DNA of 64,000 nucleotides from Mytilus galloprovincialis (taxonomy: Eukaryota > Mollusca > Bivalvia > Mytilida > Mytilidae). This document shows positions 23,101-38,100 of this stretch, one piece after another (position 1 is the first letter of the stretch; the number at the start of each line of letters is the position of its first letter). The notes beneath the pieces were generated by a model. The model did not search any database and was not told the origin of the DNA. It saw only the letters and a program-made list of their open reading frames with translations. Position numbers and translations under genes: made by a program. The stretch is taken from positions 62,889,078-62,953,077 of the forward strand of contig NC_134841.1 in assembly GCF_965363235.1 (NCBI RefSeq), given 5' to 3'.

Positions 23101-26100
23101 ATTTCAAGAATTTTTTGCAGCTTTTGGTTATTATTATAGATAGAGATAAACTATAAATTGCAATAATATACAGCAAAGTAAGAGCTACAAATAAGTCAAC
23201 TTGACCAAAGTGGTCAATTGAAACCCTTAAGAGTTTTTGTCCTTTGTAGTCAATTTTTTACAATTTTCATAAATTTTGTAAATTTTTGTAAATTTTTACA
23301 AAACATTTTCCACTGTCACTTCTAGGCCGATTTCATTATAGATACAGATAATTGTAAGCAGCAAGATTGTTCAATAAAGTAAGATCTACAAACACATCAC
23401 CAACACCAAAGCACAATTTGTCATGAATCCATCTGTGTCCTTTGTTTAATATGCAGAAAGACCACGGTGAACGACACAGGCTCTTTAGAGCCCCAAGTTT
23501 TATTCGAGCTTCACCGATGAGTCCTCTGTAGACCAAACGTGCGTCTGGCGCAAATACAAAATTCTAATCCTGGTATATCTGATGAGTTTATTTATCGCAA
23601 TGTCTTTAGCATAATATGTACCCGGACTTTTCTTTCTATGTAGTAGCTTCAGGTTCTGAATGAGAAAATAATAAGAATAGGACATTGAGTCCAGAGTTAA
23701 AAAATAAGTCATGAAACATTTTTTGTTTGCCTGTTTATTGTGTCTTTATTCTTTTTGTTAGCATTTTTTTGTACTCGGTGTCGATCTGATGAGTAAAACC
23801 GTTTTCAAAATAGTTAATTTCTCTAATTTGAATATGAAATATTTAAGGATTTTTCTTTATACCAAACCTTCATCATTTTCTCATATTTCATTATGAGATA
23901 AAATTGATACTGTTTTGATCAATATTAATATAAGAATATGTAGCTTAATTTCTTAAAATATTTTTTGAATTGTTGGAAAATAAATCTTCGTACATTTGCA
24001 AAAAACAAATATTCAATTATACCAATAAAACATTCTATTTTTTATAGAGCTAAATGATAATTTCAAACAGGGGACTTTTTGTAGAAAAAAATTTGACCAT
24101 AGAAAAATCATTCTGTGAACTTTTCTAAACGACATTGAATTCATAACAGTGGTTGGATTAGTACCTAGGGAAAAACCTGAAGCCTTTAATTCTGGAATTC
24201 TACGGTTGCTGTTTAACATATTGTTTGTGGGTAATTATTTTGTATATAAATTTCCGTTTGAATTGTTTCACATCATGTCATGTTGTGATCTTTTGTATCT
24301 GACCAACCGGTATGACTTTTTTTATTTGTTGAAGGTCATACAGATACCTCAAGTCATATCGTTGGTGGACAGTTGGCAAAATATCACATTTTATTTATAA
24401 AAGTACCCTTTCTCAAGTACTAATACACTAAATTTGTACTACTGAACAAAATGATTTCATGTCAGCAACTTTTTCTATTCAAAGTCATTTGACGGATTTG
24501 ACGAATAAATTTGATTTTTTAAAAATTATTTCAATTTCGTTTTAATAATTTACGCAAAGATTTTTCTAACAAATCGCCAAATAGAGTTGTCTACAAAAGG
24601 AAAATACGTCCTTTCTCGTTTTTTTCAATAAACTTTATTGTAGGTCAGAAACAGACAGAAAACAAATAGACCAGTTCATCTCAAACCTCCCAGACGCTAG
24701 CCTTTTAGATCTTCCATGCCCATTCAATACTACAGTATGTAATGAAACTGCAAAATACAGGACTATTGATGGATCCTGCAATAACTTGGAACATCCGTAT
24801 TGGGGGAAATCATTTACTCCATTTGACAGATTTATAAAAGCCGAGTATCAGGATGGTAAGTAATATCTTAAATTTCCTGTATCATCACGATGGGAAGCTT
24901 TAAGCTTCATACGATATTCATGCCATTTTTTAAAATCATTACCTAAAAAAAATCGGTTCTGATTAGTTGTCTTACGATGTGCCTATAGTATATTGGCTTG
25001 AATTATGACACTCACTGGAAAGAGAATATATCAAATACGGAAAATTAGGAATGAAATAACAGTACGGGTATTCAAGACTCAATCAACAATTTCTGTTGAT
25101 ATTGACGTAAAATATGATACGGCGAACCATTAGGAACATTTTAAGAAAGGTAAAACCTTTCACTTTTATAGCTTTGAAATAAAGCAATCTTTGCTTTATC
25201 TTAAATTTTATTGGGATACATTACTAAAGGAGAGTAATGATGATGCATTTTTCAGACGCATATACACGAAGTTAAAAGGAACCAACACTAAAGAGAGAAA
25301 ACTGAATGGGCTTTTTGTCAAAATAACTTTCAAATGTTTTAAGAGACACCTTAACTTAATTATTTAAAAACAGTTTCCTCCCTTGAAATAATATTAAAGA
25401 CAAATACTAGAGCATGTTGTCTAGTAATACACAAAAGCAAAACCCCGCAACTTCAGTAAACAAATCTAATACATTGTTTCAACTTCTTAATTGTTTATTT
25501 TAATATGTCTTGTATCTGTTTAGATATTAATAATAATAAAACAAGTTAAACCCTTTCAAAAGGCACGGAGTTCTTCGCATTATCACCAGTTGCGTCAACA
25601 TTAACAGTAATTGTTTATCAGGTTTTGAATACAAGTACGGTGAATTTATTTCATATTCAGCATTTAATATCTTCTCCTGTCCGGGACATGTGACTATGTT
25701 CACATATAGCTGTCAAATCATGGAATTATATGCGTTTACAATACAAGTTAGAGGTTAAGCTAGCTATAAAACCATATTTAATCCATCATTTTTTTCTTAT
25801 AAAGTAATGCCAGTACCAATTCAGGATATAACAGTTGTTTTTCCATTCATTAGATGTGTTTGAGCTTTTGAGTTGCCATTTTTAAATAAGACTTTCCGTT
25901 TTGTATTCTCCTTGGCGTTCGATATTTTTGTTATTTTACTTTTTGCTAACTCTTTGTCACATGAATGCCAAGATAATTGTAGACACACAAAAAGAAACAT
26001 ATCAGAACCGATATTTGTTAAGTAATGATTTTAAGAAGGCGTTTGAATTTCATGCAACTCATAGATTCAAACTGTAATAAGAAGTAAATACGACCATCCA

Positions 26101-29100
26101 GAATTTTTAAACAAAACCACAAACAAACCCAAACTGATTTTGGTTAATGTTTGAAACATTTAAAATATGTAATTTGAGTACATAGATGTTTCCCTTTTAA
26201 GTAAAATAAGTGAAAAAATTAATGGTAGTACTAAAATGATAAAAAGGTGTATAAGGTGTACTTCATTGAGTCAATTACCCTACAAAATAAAACCAAGTAT
26301 ACTTTGCTATCTGGTTATAAATACGAACACTATAAAAAAAAACTAACGATACCTATTGCATTGCCTCAGATGCGCATTAAGACAAATAGTGTGTCTTCAG
26401 TAATACAAGAGTCCAGAATGATTGAAAGTCTAAAGTGTAGTACAGTCCCTGACATAATAAGCAGTCTGGGTAAAGCATGACTTGGTGCAACGTCAAAATA
26501 TATGTTTCGACAGGATTGAGTACTATGATAAATTTGAAAATAAGACCAATGTTAGTACAAATAAGGTCAATGTCAACATTTGTTTTACAAATATAAAAAT
26601 ATGAAAATCATTATCACTATTTTATCAATTTTATTCTCAAAGAACATAAAGGAAACCCACATTGCAATGACTTTGTCGACCAAGTTAACAAACAATATAT
26701 TTAATAAGATCGTATCCATGAATGATTTACGTTTAACATGTCTAGATACCTAATGACAGCAACGACTTACATGAGTACTAATATAGAATTATATCAACTC
26801 TTATAACAAACAGAACAATGCATACCCGGACAGGGGATAGTATTTTTTATATGCAGTAGATGTGAAAACCAGGTTTACATAGCACTTTCGATACATAGAC
26901 ATTTATAGGAATCATACAGAAAAAAACATTTAAAATATATAAGAATATGATAGCCAATTCAAAAATATGCATCATGATCAATTTTTCTTTATAGCATCAC
27001 ACTCACCAAGAATATTTAGCAAACTGACCGGAACTGCATTAGAGGGGCCACGTGAGATTAGTAACTTTGTACACACCACAAGTACACTTGCCGATATTGA
27101 TCCAGCAATTAGCTTCTATATGATGACATTTGGGCAGTTCCTAGATCACGATATTACAAAAACAGCTTTAGCAAAAGGTAGTAACATTGTAATTTGCCGT
27201 AACAATTTATGAAACGATCTCTCAGTATTACACAAGAAAAATTACATGATGATTTACGACTAAAAGACCGATTTTACTTTTCCTATATTAAATTTTCCTT
27301 TTTTGAACGGATATGTTCCTCAAGCACCGTCTTACGGTGTTTATGCTTGGTTGATATGCTCGTGTCTGTAGTGATTTTTGGATTTTATTGAGAGTTATCT
27401 GTGTATTACTCATAAATAATTAAATCAGGGATTTCGTTACCAAAATTACTTAGATAACTCTTAACTAAATTCTTCAATAGATACAAAGATGGTGTCTGTA
27501 ATTTTGGATGTACCTGTAGGAAATTTATTTCAAACTGATAAAACAAATTCTGATTTTACGGTAATGTTGTAAACCGAGCCAGAAATTTACATATGATCTG
27601 GTTAAACTCATCAATTCTTCTTCCAAAAGGTTGCCTATTCAGCACTGTAATCAAATATTTGGATATTGTATTTATTTGTATACATATTGATTTTGTTATC
27701 AGTAAATTAAAAGCATCACCAAATATCGCACATATTAATTTCCACGGTACTACAATCTATCGATATGATTAGTTTGGCTTTGCACAAGATCATGTTTTCC
27801 TCGGACATCATTTTCTTCAGCTTATATGTTTCATATGCATCGTCCTGTTTTTATCTTCAATGTAAGAAGTGTCCTAACTATAAACTTGTTTCTTTTAAAG
27901 TCTTTAAGATTGGCACTTAGAAATTCTCTCTGGAAGATTATGAATCATTTCCAACGAAGAAGTTAAAAAATTTGTATATTTCTAAAAAAAACTACGATGT
28001 ATATGTCGCTGAATATTGTTAACAAAAATGTAAGTGAAAGTGGTGATAATGCAACAAACGTGTCTATTTTTCAAATTTTACTGCGCGAGGTCAAAGTCCT
28101 TTTTCCTTTACATATAGACATAAATTGAAAGAAGTATGCCGCTATGTTTTCATGGTGTTTGGTGATCTTTTGAACATTTAAATACCAAGTTACTGGCTTA
28201 TCGTTAAAACAATTATCTAATAAGAATTTAACTGACAAATAGGGGTTTGAAAATATTTTCTTGCACTTATGATCGATTATTTTTCTTTAACATTGAATAT
28301 GCAGTTTTAGATAAAACACATAAAAATATAAGGAACTTCATTTTTGTCTACGCATACTGAATTCGTTTTGATGTCTATGTAATAAAACAAAAATCAAATA
28401 AGTATTGAAAAATGCATATAATTTAAGTTTGATATATAAGCCAATTACATTAGAGAATTAATGAGTTTGTTTGGTCACTCGTTGAATGATCATCTATATT
28501 TCTATTCTTAGAAAACCATTTTTAATTTATATTTTTTTTATAGCTTATTCATTTCATTATTTCATAATATAGGTAAAAGAGGGTGTGGTATGAGTACCAA
28601 TGAGATAACTCTCCAACCAAGTCACACCGAACAAAAGGCTATAAAGGGCCCCAAGATGACTAGGATAAAACCATTCGGACGGGAAAACAAACGGTCTAAT
28701 CTCTATAAAAACTGAGAAACGATTAACATTTATGAACCACATCAAGAAATGATAACCACTAAACATTAGGTTCCAGAAGCAAACAAAGAAGTCTTGTTGT
28801 CTGTTCTGTTGTCGGATTGTTGTCCCTTTGACACATTCTAGATTTCCATTCTCAATTTTAAATGCAGCGGGTAAAAACGTTTTGATAGTTACCAATCTTC
28901 ACCCTTACCTGAAACAACAGTGTAATATAAACATAGAAAGACACACTATTTAATATCAACTGAAGTGGATTAACTTAATCAAAAGACATATGAACACAAG
29001 CGAACACACTCTGATTGAATAAATTTGATACATGAAACAATGTAAATTCAAAATCAATAAAATGTGGGATATATCCTATTTATCTTTGAGATAAACTCAT

Positions 29101-32100
29101 CTAATGATAAAGGTATTACATACATTGAAGAAAGTTCTAATAACACTTTCTTGTTTTCAATTACAGGAGCCTATCCTTTTAATTTAGACTGTTGTAATCC
29201 TATTAGGTAAGTGTTCAGACACTCATAATGACAAAATGTTAAACACGGGTAAGCTTAATTTATATAGAAATACTTATATCTCATTCAGTCTTGAGAAAAA
29301 AATATATAAAATTACCTACATAAATCGCATATTCCAATAAATAATCACCGGCGAATCAGTTGATGGTGTAAGGGAATGGTTTTTATCTCGCCTTGACGAA
29401 GTAAAGAATGCGAGACATATGTATGCTGTTTCCGGCGTCGGTAAGTTTGTGAATAGATCTAGTTTATGGTGAACCACAAATGGTAGGTCAATGATGTTGT
29501 GTATGCAGTTGTATGAGCATTGACACATCTGATTGCCATGAAGATTTTTTGGCCCTGCCCCTCCATCCTGGTCGATTGACTTAAAAAGCTTTTGTTTGGT
29601 TTACATGTAATTTGAGATAAGGTCAGTTCATGGAGAACCACTAGTGGAAGGCAGACGATATTTGGTATGTAATTGTATAAGCTTTGGTATATCTCATTTC
29701 CACAGAGATTATTTGGCTCCAACACCTTAGCCGTGGTCTATTAACCTTCTAAATTTTTGCTTAGTTTAAATGTAATACTATTACTTTCTGATTAGATCAG
29801 TTGATAGGGATCCACAAGTAGTAGGTAAATGATATTTGGTATGCAGTTGTATAATAATAAACACATCTCATTTCCATGAAAAATATTTTCCAGTCCCCAT
29901 TAGTCATGGTCAATTGACTTTGAAACATGATCTCAGTTTATATGTAGTAGTTTGTGATTATATTGATTTCAGATGTACTGCTAGTGTTAAGATATTTGGT
30001 GTGCAAATGAATATGCCTTTTCTAGTTTTATTTCCTTGGAGATTATAAAGGGCTACCCTCATCATGGTTCATTGACTTTGAACTTTTACATAGTTTACAA
30101 GTTAATGTTTGTGTTTAAGTTTGTTTAAATGAACGACTTATTGATTAGTCAATGGTATTTAGTATGCAGTGTGAACATTGGCACATATAATTTACATAGA
30201 TATTGATCAGCTATGAATCTTTAGTCATGATTCGTTGACTTTGAATATTTTCATAACTTACATGTTATAGTATTGCTATTCCAATTGCAATATTTGCCTG
30301 ATTAAAATTACAAAAAAGGCAAGACAGATCTCTGTGATAACAGCTTACTAAAGAAATTTGCATCATTTCAATACTATTAGTTTACCTGTTAATCTTTCGA
30401 AGAAGAAGAAAAAAACGAAATAAATTTGTAGAAGATTCTACAAAATAGTCTTGAAAGTAATCATTATAACCATCATGCATTGTAGACCCAACAATTCAGA
30501 TTGTTTTACGTTCACTATACCTGGTGACGACCCTTACCATCGGAATATACTAGGAACTAATAGGAGATGCATGAATTTTGTTCGATCTGTAGCGGCATGT
30601 GACCTTGGTTGCAATTTAGGTAAGTTTCTAAATTAATTTTAATCCGGAATATTAACCCACGAGAGGGGAAATATATATTTTAGAACTGATACATACATAC
30701 ATATATATCGAATAACATTCTAACGCCAAGCAACAATCGCTTTTTGATTGTGACTTCATTTGTTTTTAATTGTGATGTCAAAGTGTAAGGGAACCTGTGT
30801 AATGGTGGACACATTTGCATACAAGAGTAAATACGTCTATTGAACTTCCAAAAATGTAAGAAAGCTTTTAAAATATTTACAGCCGGATATAAAAAAAATG
30901 GCTTGACACCTTATCATCTTAGTAATTCATCCAATAATGATGTTTCCTGATGTAAACAATAAATCTAGATCTGTCTTCAAATACTCATTGGCTAATAAGC
31001 AACACTCTCTACAAATGTTTTTTCAAAATTTGTTTTCTTTCAAAGGGTATAAATTCCTAAAAAAAAACATGTAAACAGGCTTACAGAACAAATCAACAGT
31101 AATAAACGTGTCCCAAATCTGTCAATACTATGACATCATACTCCCTACCAATCAACATTTTTTTTTAAATTAACATTCCACTGTAAATTCAGAAACTATT
31201 GCGTAAGTTATTATTCCGATTTTTGAAGAATAGACAAAAAATGCGAAATTTATTATTGCGAAGTTAGACATATCTACATACATATATAACTAATGTTATC
31301 TCAACTGATCGGGCGGAACATATGTTTTAATCTGCATATGGGCAGTCTATTTGAATATGTGTGGGATAAGGTTGATTGTCGTTATAATTATTATTGAATT
31401 CTAATCACCTATCAGTTTTATCAAACGCATATACAAAAGAACTGAATATATGAATAGGACGAATAACTAGACACTTCATTGAAAAGTTTATCCCAAAACG
31501 CCTGTCTATAGATTGACTCGTCTTAATTAAGCGAACTTCTTAAACCCCGCCCAGTCAAGTGAGATAAATCTAGTTATATATGTATGAAGTTTTAAAATGC
31601 GAGTTCTTATTTTAGCGAAACTAACCAAGCTGCATTATTCGTATTTATAGAAACCTCGCAAATTTCTGAATTTACAGTTTTCGTTAAAATTGTCAACAAC
31701 AGTAATACACAGTACGCTGTAACACCTGTCATCACTACAAATAACAAATCCTTTTGAACATTTGTCAACAATGGCAAACTTTTAATCAACCGTGCTAGTA
31801 AATTTGGAGCCCTTTATAGCTTGTTGTTCGGTGTGAGCCAATGCTCCGTGTTGAAGGCCGTGCATTGATTTATAATGGTTTACTTTTATAAATTGTTATT
31901 TGGATGGAGAGTTGTCTCATTAGCACTCACACCACATCTTCCTATATCTAATTAGCAATCCCTCGATGCTTGCTTCAGTATTCATCGACTTCCAATTTAA
32001 TCATAAGCCTGGTCCTTTGATAACTATCAAAAGCTCTTTTTTAGCCTGAGAAGGAGATATTGTACTTCAACATTTCTACACATAGGGAGTTTAAAAAAAA

Positions 32101-35100
32101 GTTACATCGAGCAAAACAGTCATTGAAGACTAAATAATGAAAAAGTGATTACAGAGAAAATTCCTACTTAGAAGTACTATCTTAAAACTAGTAGTGACTG
32201 ACTATACATGTCTATATTGCAGGTTATCGGGAGCAGATTAATGAACTGACACATTATATCGATGGTTCTGGTGTATATGGTTCTACTGTTGAAGAATTAA
32301 ATGCATTAAAAGACCCTACTGATAATGGTAAAGTATAATTAACTTTAAAACATACAGATTTATTTTTAAAGCATTTTTAAGCGGCGTATATAATGCATTT
32401 GAGAAACAGAGATTTCTTAGAATAGTGTTACCCTAGCGAACAGTGTACGAACCGCACAAAAAATGACATAGTACACACGACAAGACACATAGTAGACCTT
32501 TTATAATTAAATTACGGTAGTAAATATTCTGTAAATCATTCCGTTTCCGTTTGTAAATAACTGTCTGTCAAACTTCATTATACACCTTTGATTATGTTTT
32601 ATCTTGTCCTGTTGGTATTTTTTTACTAACTTGAGTGCCATCATTATTAGTATTTTGTTTTCAACCAGGGATTATAGTAACAACAAGTCCCCTTGAGGAA
32701 GTATTCAGATTTTTCTAAATCTTTTATCCATGCTGAAATAAATTTTAAGATGACATGTGTGTCTTTCGCCATCTTGGATTGTAAATAACTGAGAACGTAA
32801 GTTAGCAAAATTTGATGCAGGAATGCCGATTACTAATATGAATTTTCATTTTAAATAACACATGTATAAGATTATAACTTATGAATATTAATATTTTTAC
32901 AGGTTTAGATTTTTGCTTCATTTTTAATGTTTAAACATTACGCACAATGTTGGTGACGTTTTCAGATTTCACGTACCCGACACTTAAAAAGGCCTTAAAC
33001 AAGAAAAAATATAGGAAAGATCAAGTGTTATTATGTGTAAAAAACATTTTAAGCACTACAAAAATTAAGTTACAGATAATTTATCGGTTTTTATTCAGTT
33101 TTGTCAATCTGTTTACCTAATCCTAACAAGAAAAATCTTGTATTTTTCGTGTAGACGGGTAACATCATAATGATGTTCTTTGAGTATTCCTTCTTTTTTC
33201 GGGTACTTATAGGTATGTAAAATATAATATTGCTACACCATTGGGAAGAGGAGCGTAAGGGCTTTTGGGTGACATGTGTCTAAAAGTTAAATAACGCAAT
33301 TTTTGGACCGAGTAGGCGTTGAAAGAAGTCATTTTTGATTGTAGACACCAAGAAAAGATATCACTCCCTTAAGGCACAACAGTTTAGAATGCATTTATAG
33401 CGAGAATATTATATTCTCAAATTGACGATAGCGCATATCCTTTTGTAAAACAAGTTTGGAAAATTCTATGAAAGCAAAGAAATCTAATGTAAATGAGCGA
33501 ATCCCGTAAAAACATCGACATCATTTCCAAAAACCTAGCCTAAAGTACACTGTCACAACAACGTTTTAAAAACTTTTTATAAAAAGAAATTATCAACATT
33601 GATTAAAAATGTGCAAAACTTTTCATTTAGTCAGAAAATATAACATGCCTCCTATTTTATTACATCTGAACGGCATTTATTCGGACAATTATCTCATTTA
33701 TATAGCATTAAACAAAAAAATATTGAGCATAAGAACCTTAGAGGTCGCCCGTCACAAAAAAAAAATAACCAATGTTTTACGTTAGTAATTCCGGTGTTGG
33801 TTATAGAAAACAACAAAAAATAATGTGTTTTGCATTTTAGATCGGAGGATAAAGCCAACATGATAAATTCCAAATAAAAAAAAAATATTCGATGCTTTAA
33901 ATAATATTTTTATCGATTAGTATCGAATATCGATGCATTGAAAGAGTGTCTACCAAAATGTCACCATGAAAGCGTTTTCAATTTTTCTTAGAATTATTAA
34001 GGACAAGTTGTTACTAATCTTCAAAAAAGAGTAAAAACAACATAAATGTTTCGAAAAACATCTCTATAAAGTCAAATTCCTAAGTAAGGTAAGTAGGGGA
34101 CAGAGTTTGGTGTTTTCTCACATAATTTGTTCATTCGTTCAACTCGTTAAATATTGCTGTTTGATTTTTTAAAAAAACATAATGAGCAAAAATACTTTAC
34201 CGATGTTTACTAGGTATGTACCGTAAGACGATACATATACGTGTACTTATGTTAATTAAGAAACGTGAAATAAAATATATGGCAACGTTTGGAATGAATC
34301 ATTTATGGTGATTTTTTTTGTAATTTGAATGTCACTTGTTGCAGATATATAAAAAAAATCTCCGAATTTGATTCATTGCTGTTGTGCCGAAGTTTGCGTT
34401 AATTCCTAAAACGATCATTATTCTAATTGATACGAATATTATTCAAGTCATATTTAAATTTCCTCTTTGGTCTCCGGAAGATTTGTGTAAATATGTTACG
34501 TTTGTTATCCCTTTTTCGTCGGTGATCTTCTATCAGAATTTCTCAGTAAAGCTAGCATTAGAAAGGATAAGAAATAATATCAACGGGGTATAGAAATTTG
34601 GTTATCTGTGTTTTCTTCCGACCGGCAGTACAACCCTTACCAACGAGGGGGAGTCACTATATCTTTGTGGAATTTGTAAATATCCTCCTTTCCCATTGCT
34701 TTTCCAATTTTCTGGCTCTAGATCCAAGTCGACCAATATTGAATGACCTATCTACAGTACTTGTTTTTGATTTTTCTCGTTCAAAATATGCGTGAAAAAT
34801 TTTCTTTTCAGCAAAAAATAATCAATCAATCTAGTTAATAAGTAACTGTTTGCAATACAACGTTAATTGATGCGTGCATCTTCATAAGTTTATTTTTTGA
34901 GGATGCTGTTTAGAATTCACTTCAACATGTATAGACCATTTCAATAATTACAGTCTATGTTTGAGGATGCAATAGTGTATCTGATATGAAACATTTTTGT
35001 GATTACAGGAATGATGTTAGTTTCGACAGATGATAAGCTGCCTCTTGATAACTCTGATACTCTTAGTTGTACAACGGATGCAGATAAAACATGTTTTAGA

Positions 35101-38100
35101 GCAGGTAGGTTTTAATCAGGGATCTACAGATTTTAATTTTCATTGGAGTCCGGTATTTTTGTTGTTTTACATTTTAGTATTTTAACGAAAAATACGTTTG
35201 TATGCATGTCCCAAGGACATCAGAACTGATCTTAAATTTCGCAACACATGTGTACAATTTAAGTACCATTCTGTACAAGAATTCGGCAATGAGTTGAAAA
35301 TCATTTTTTTTTTCAATTTGGTCATTATTGCATTCAAACATATTCAATACACATAGAAAACAACTTAAAAGCTTTATAAAGTTATACTGAAGCATCTGTC
35401 ACTTAGATTAAAAAAAATATTAAAATTTTACCGCCATTTTTCCATAGTGCTTTTCAACAAAATTTAGCCTATCTATATCTTTAAAAGGCAAACTTTACAA
35501 ACACTTTGACATTATTTATACCCATATTATTAGACGCGAGGAAGTACTTAAAATTGTGAAGGATCAGAGAAATACGAAAAATGGCCTCTTGTAACCAGGA
35601 ATCAATAGTTTTAAGGAATTATAAAAAATTGTATGTTTTGTATATAAATGAGTTTTGGGGATCACCTAAGAATCATAGAAAGAATTTAGTACGTAGGAGA
35701 TGGTTGGACTGGAATCGTGAGATTTGGTTCAAACCCAATCATTTCTTTAAAAGAGCATGCAGGACGATGTCAGTCAATCGACAATGTATTCAATAGGAAT
35801 AGTCAAAATAAAGCTTGTTTTCAAAAGTATAAACGGATATGGATTTTTTTTGTAGACATATACCTCAAAGTTCTGTGCATTTTTTTATTCGACTTTCGAA
35901 TGTTTTCAAAACAATTGGATGAGTACGAAAGACATTGCGTCTATATAGTATATGTTTGCTTTCGAAGATTTTAACATAAGGTTATATGTCGTACATGTAC
36001 AGTCAATCACTATGTTCGAACAGTATTTTTAATTAAAGCTTTTTTTATATTTAAATAATTCAGTTTTCACAACGTATAATATACTCTCCAGTGCATTATA
36101 TCCTATAGTCGGATATGTTTGTTGTTGCGTGAGTTTGTATTTTGTTTTGTTCCCTATTTTACTTTTTCTTTTTTGGTGATATTCCTTTTCCATTTATTAC
36201 GGTGTGCATATTCAGTTTCATTTTAATCATGAATACCCTTCATCGATCCTGTCGATACTATGTACTGATATACTAGTATTGCACAAGGTCATTTAAGGTA
36301 CTGATACCGAATTTCGAGGAATATTTAAAAATGAAAGACCTAATCAAATGGCAAAATCAAATGCTCAAGTACAATTAATTTTCTCTGACTACTAAATACT
36401 TCATTAAACGTAATTCCGTTGTATGTTTACTCATTAATTATTTACTCTAGGAACATATGTTTTATCTTTTAATGAAATGTAATTTAAACTACAGCTTTCA
36501 GTTACTACACATACCCATTAATCGGTACTTTGAGTTTTTAAATTATTTGTTTAGTGCCTTGTGACATCTTGATACATAAAGAGAATGCAAATCTGTTTTT
36601 ACAGTTTGTGTTTCACTACCTCCCAATGCTATGGTAAGGTCGAACGCTAACAATTATGTTTAACTACGGTCTATTCTTATTAAGTTTGTTCTAAGTTGTA
36701 ATTCAGCTGTTGTCGGTCGATAAGTGATGCAGGTCACATTTGTTTTCATGTATTTTCTATGTTTCATTTTCAGCATATGAAAAGAAGTCCATCGAAATGG
36801 GAATTGAAATTAAGTCCTAAGATTCATTATTTGTTATCAATGCTCTGTATAGCGGGAATTTCTCGCTACATTGAAGACCTGTTGGTGACCTTCTGCTGTT
36901 GTTTTTTTCTATGGTCGGGTTGTTGTCTCTTTGGCACATTCCCCATTTCCATTCTCAATTTTATCAAGGCAATAAAAACAAATAATTATAAAACTACAAG
37001 TTTAATTTTGCATTCGGCATTCTGCGTGCAATTTTATTTTGAATTTATAGAATAAAATGTATAATGCAAAGGTAAATTTTCTTTTATTTTCTAATCTAAA
37101 GTTATCATTTCTGTATTGATATTTTTGGTGGAGTATTTCTGGTTAAATCCAAGAACATAGAACCTGATCGCGTACCAGAAAACAATTATATTGAGAAAAA
37201 TAAAATACTGTTTCCTGTAGCTTTTAAAAATATGTTTTCTCTACGATACAGGTGATGTGAGGGCCAATACACAACCCGCTCTCAGTTCCCTACACACCAT
37301 TTGGGTCAGAGAACACAATCGAATCGCCCAGCATTTCAAAAATAGTCCAGAATGTTATAACTGGACTGGACAACAAATTTTCGAGGAAACTAGACGCTAC
37401 GTTGCGGCTGAAATTCAACATATAACCTATAATGAATTTTTACCCAAACTGTTAAGTGAAGAAATCCGTGAACAATTTGGTTTGGTACCATTATGTGATG
37501 GACATTTCACTGACTATGACCCAACCGTGCGGCCAATGATCCGGAATTCATTTTCAACGGCAGCATATAGAATGGGACATAGTTTAATAAAGGATAACTT
37601 TACCTTTCCCAGCAATGATTTTGATCTTCACGTGCATTTGAACAAACCTGATTTATTATACGAACCGAGTGGAATAGAACGTTGTATGCGAGGTATGTAT
37701 GAAACGAAAGCACAATCAATTGACGAGAAGATGACGAGAGAAGTCACTTGGAAACTGTTTGAAACTATAGCAGGAAATGGCGGGGATTTGGCAGCTTTCA
37801 ACATTCAGCGAGGTCGAGATCATGGACTTCCGTCATATACTACGTGGCTACATTGGTGCACAAATAAAACAGTACAAAATGAGAACTTTAACGCTGGTGA
37901 AGAAGGGGGTCTTTTTTATCACAGTGCGGCAGCCGCGGCAAAGCTGGGCAGAGCTTATGCGTAAGTAACCCAAACATGTGTAGTTATAAAAGTATGAAAA
38001 CTAAAAAAACAAAACAAAAAACAAGCCTTATAAGGGTATCAATTGTAAAGTTTTGTATTTAAATAGAAAAAAATATGTCGAACACACACAATTTGTACAA

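Noticed and set aside
23336-23712. Minus-strand open frames in intron 3 of gene A
   Set aside because: They run across the nested repeats and are not conserved in other copies.
34384-34795. Two adjacent open frames in intron 8
   Set aside because: No domain, no splice-consistent partner, and AT-driven composition.
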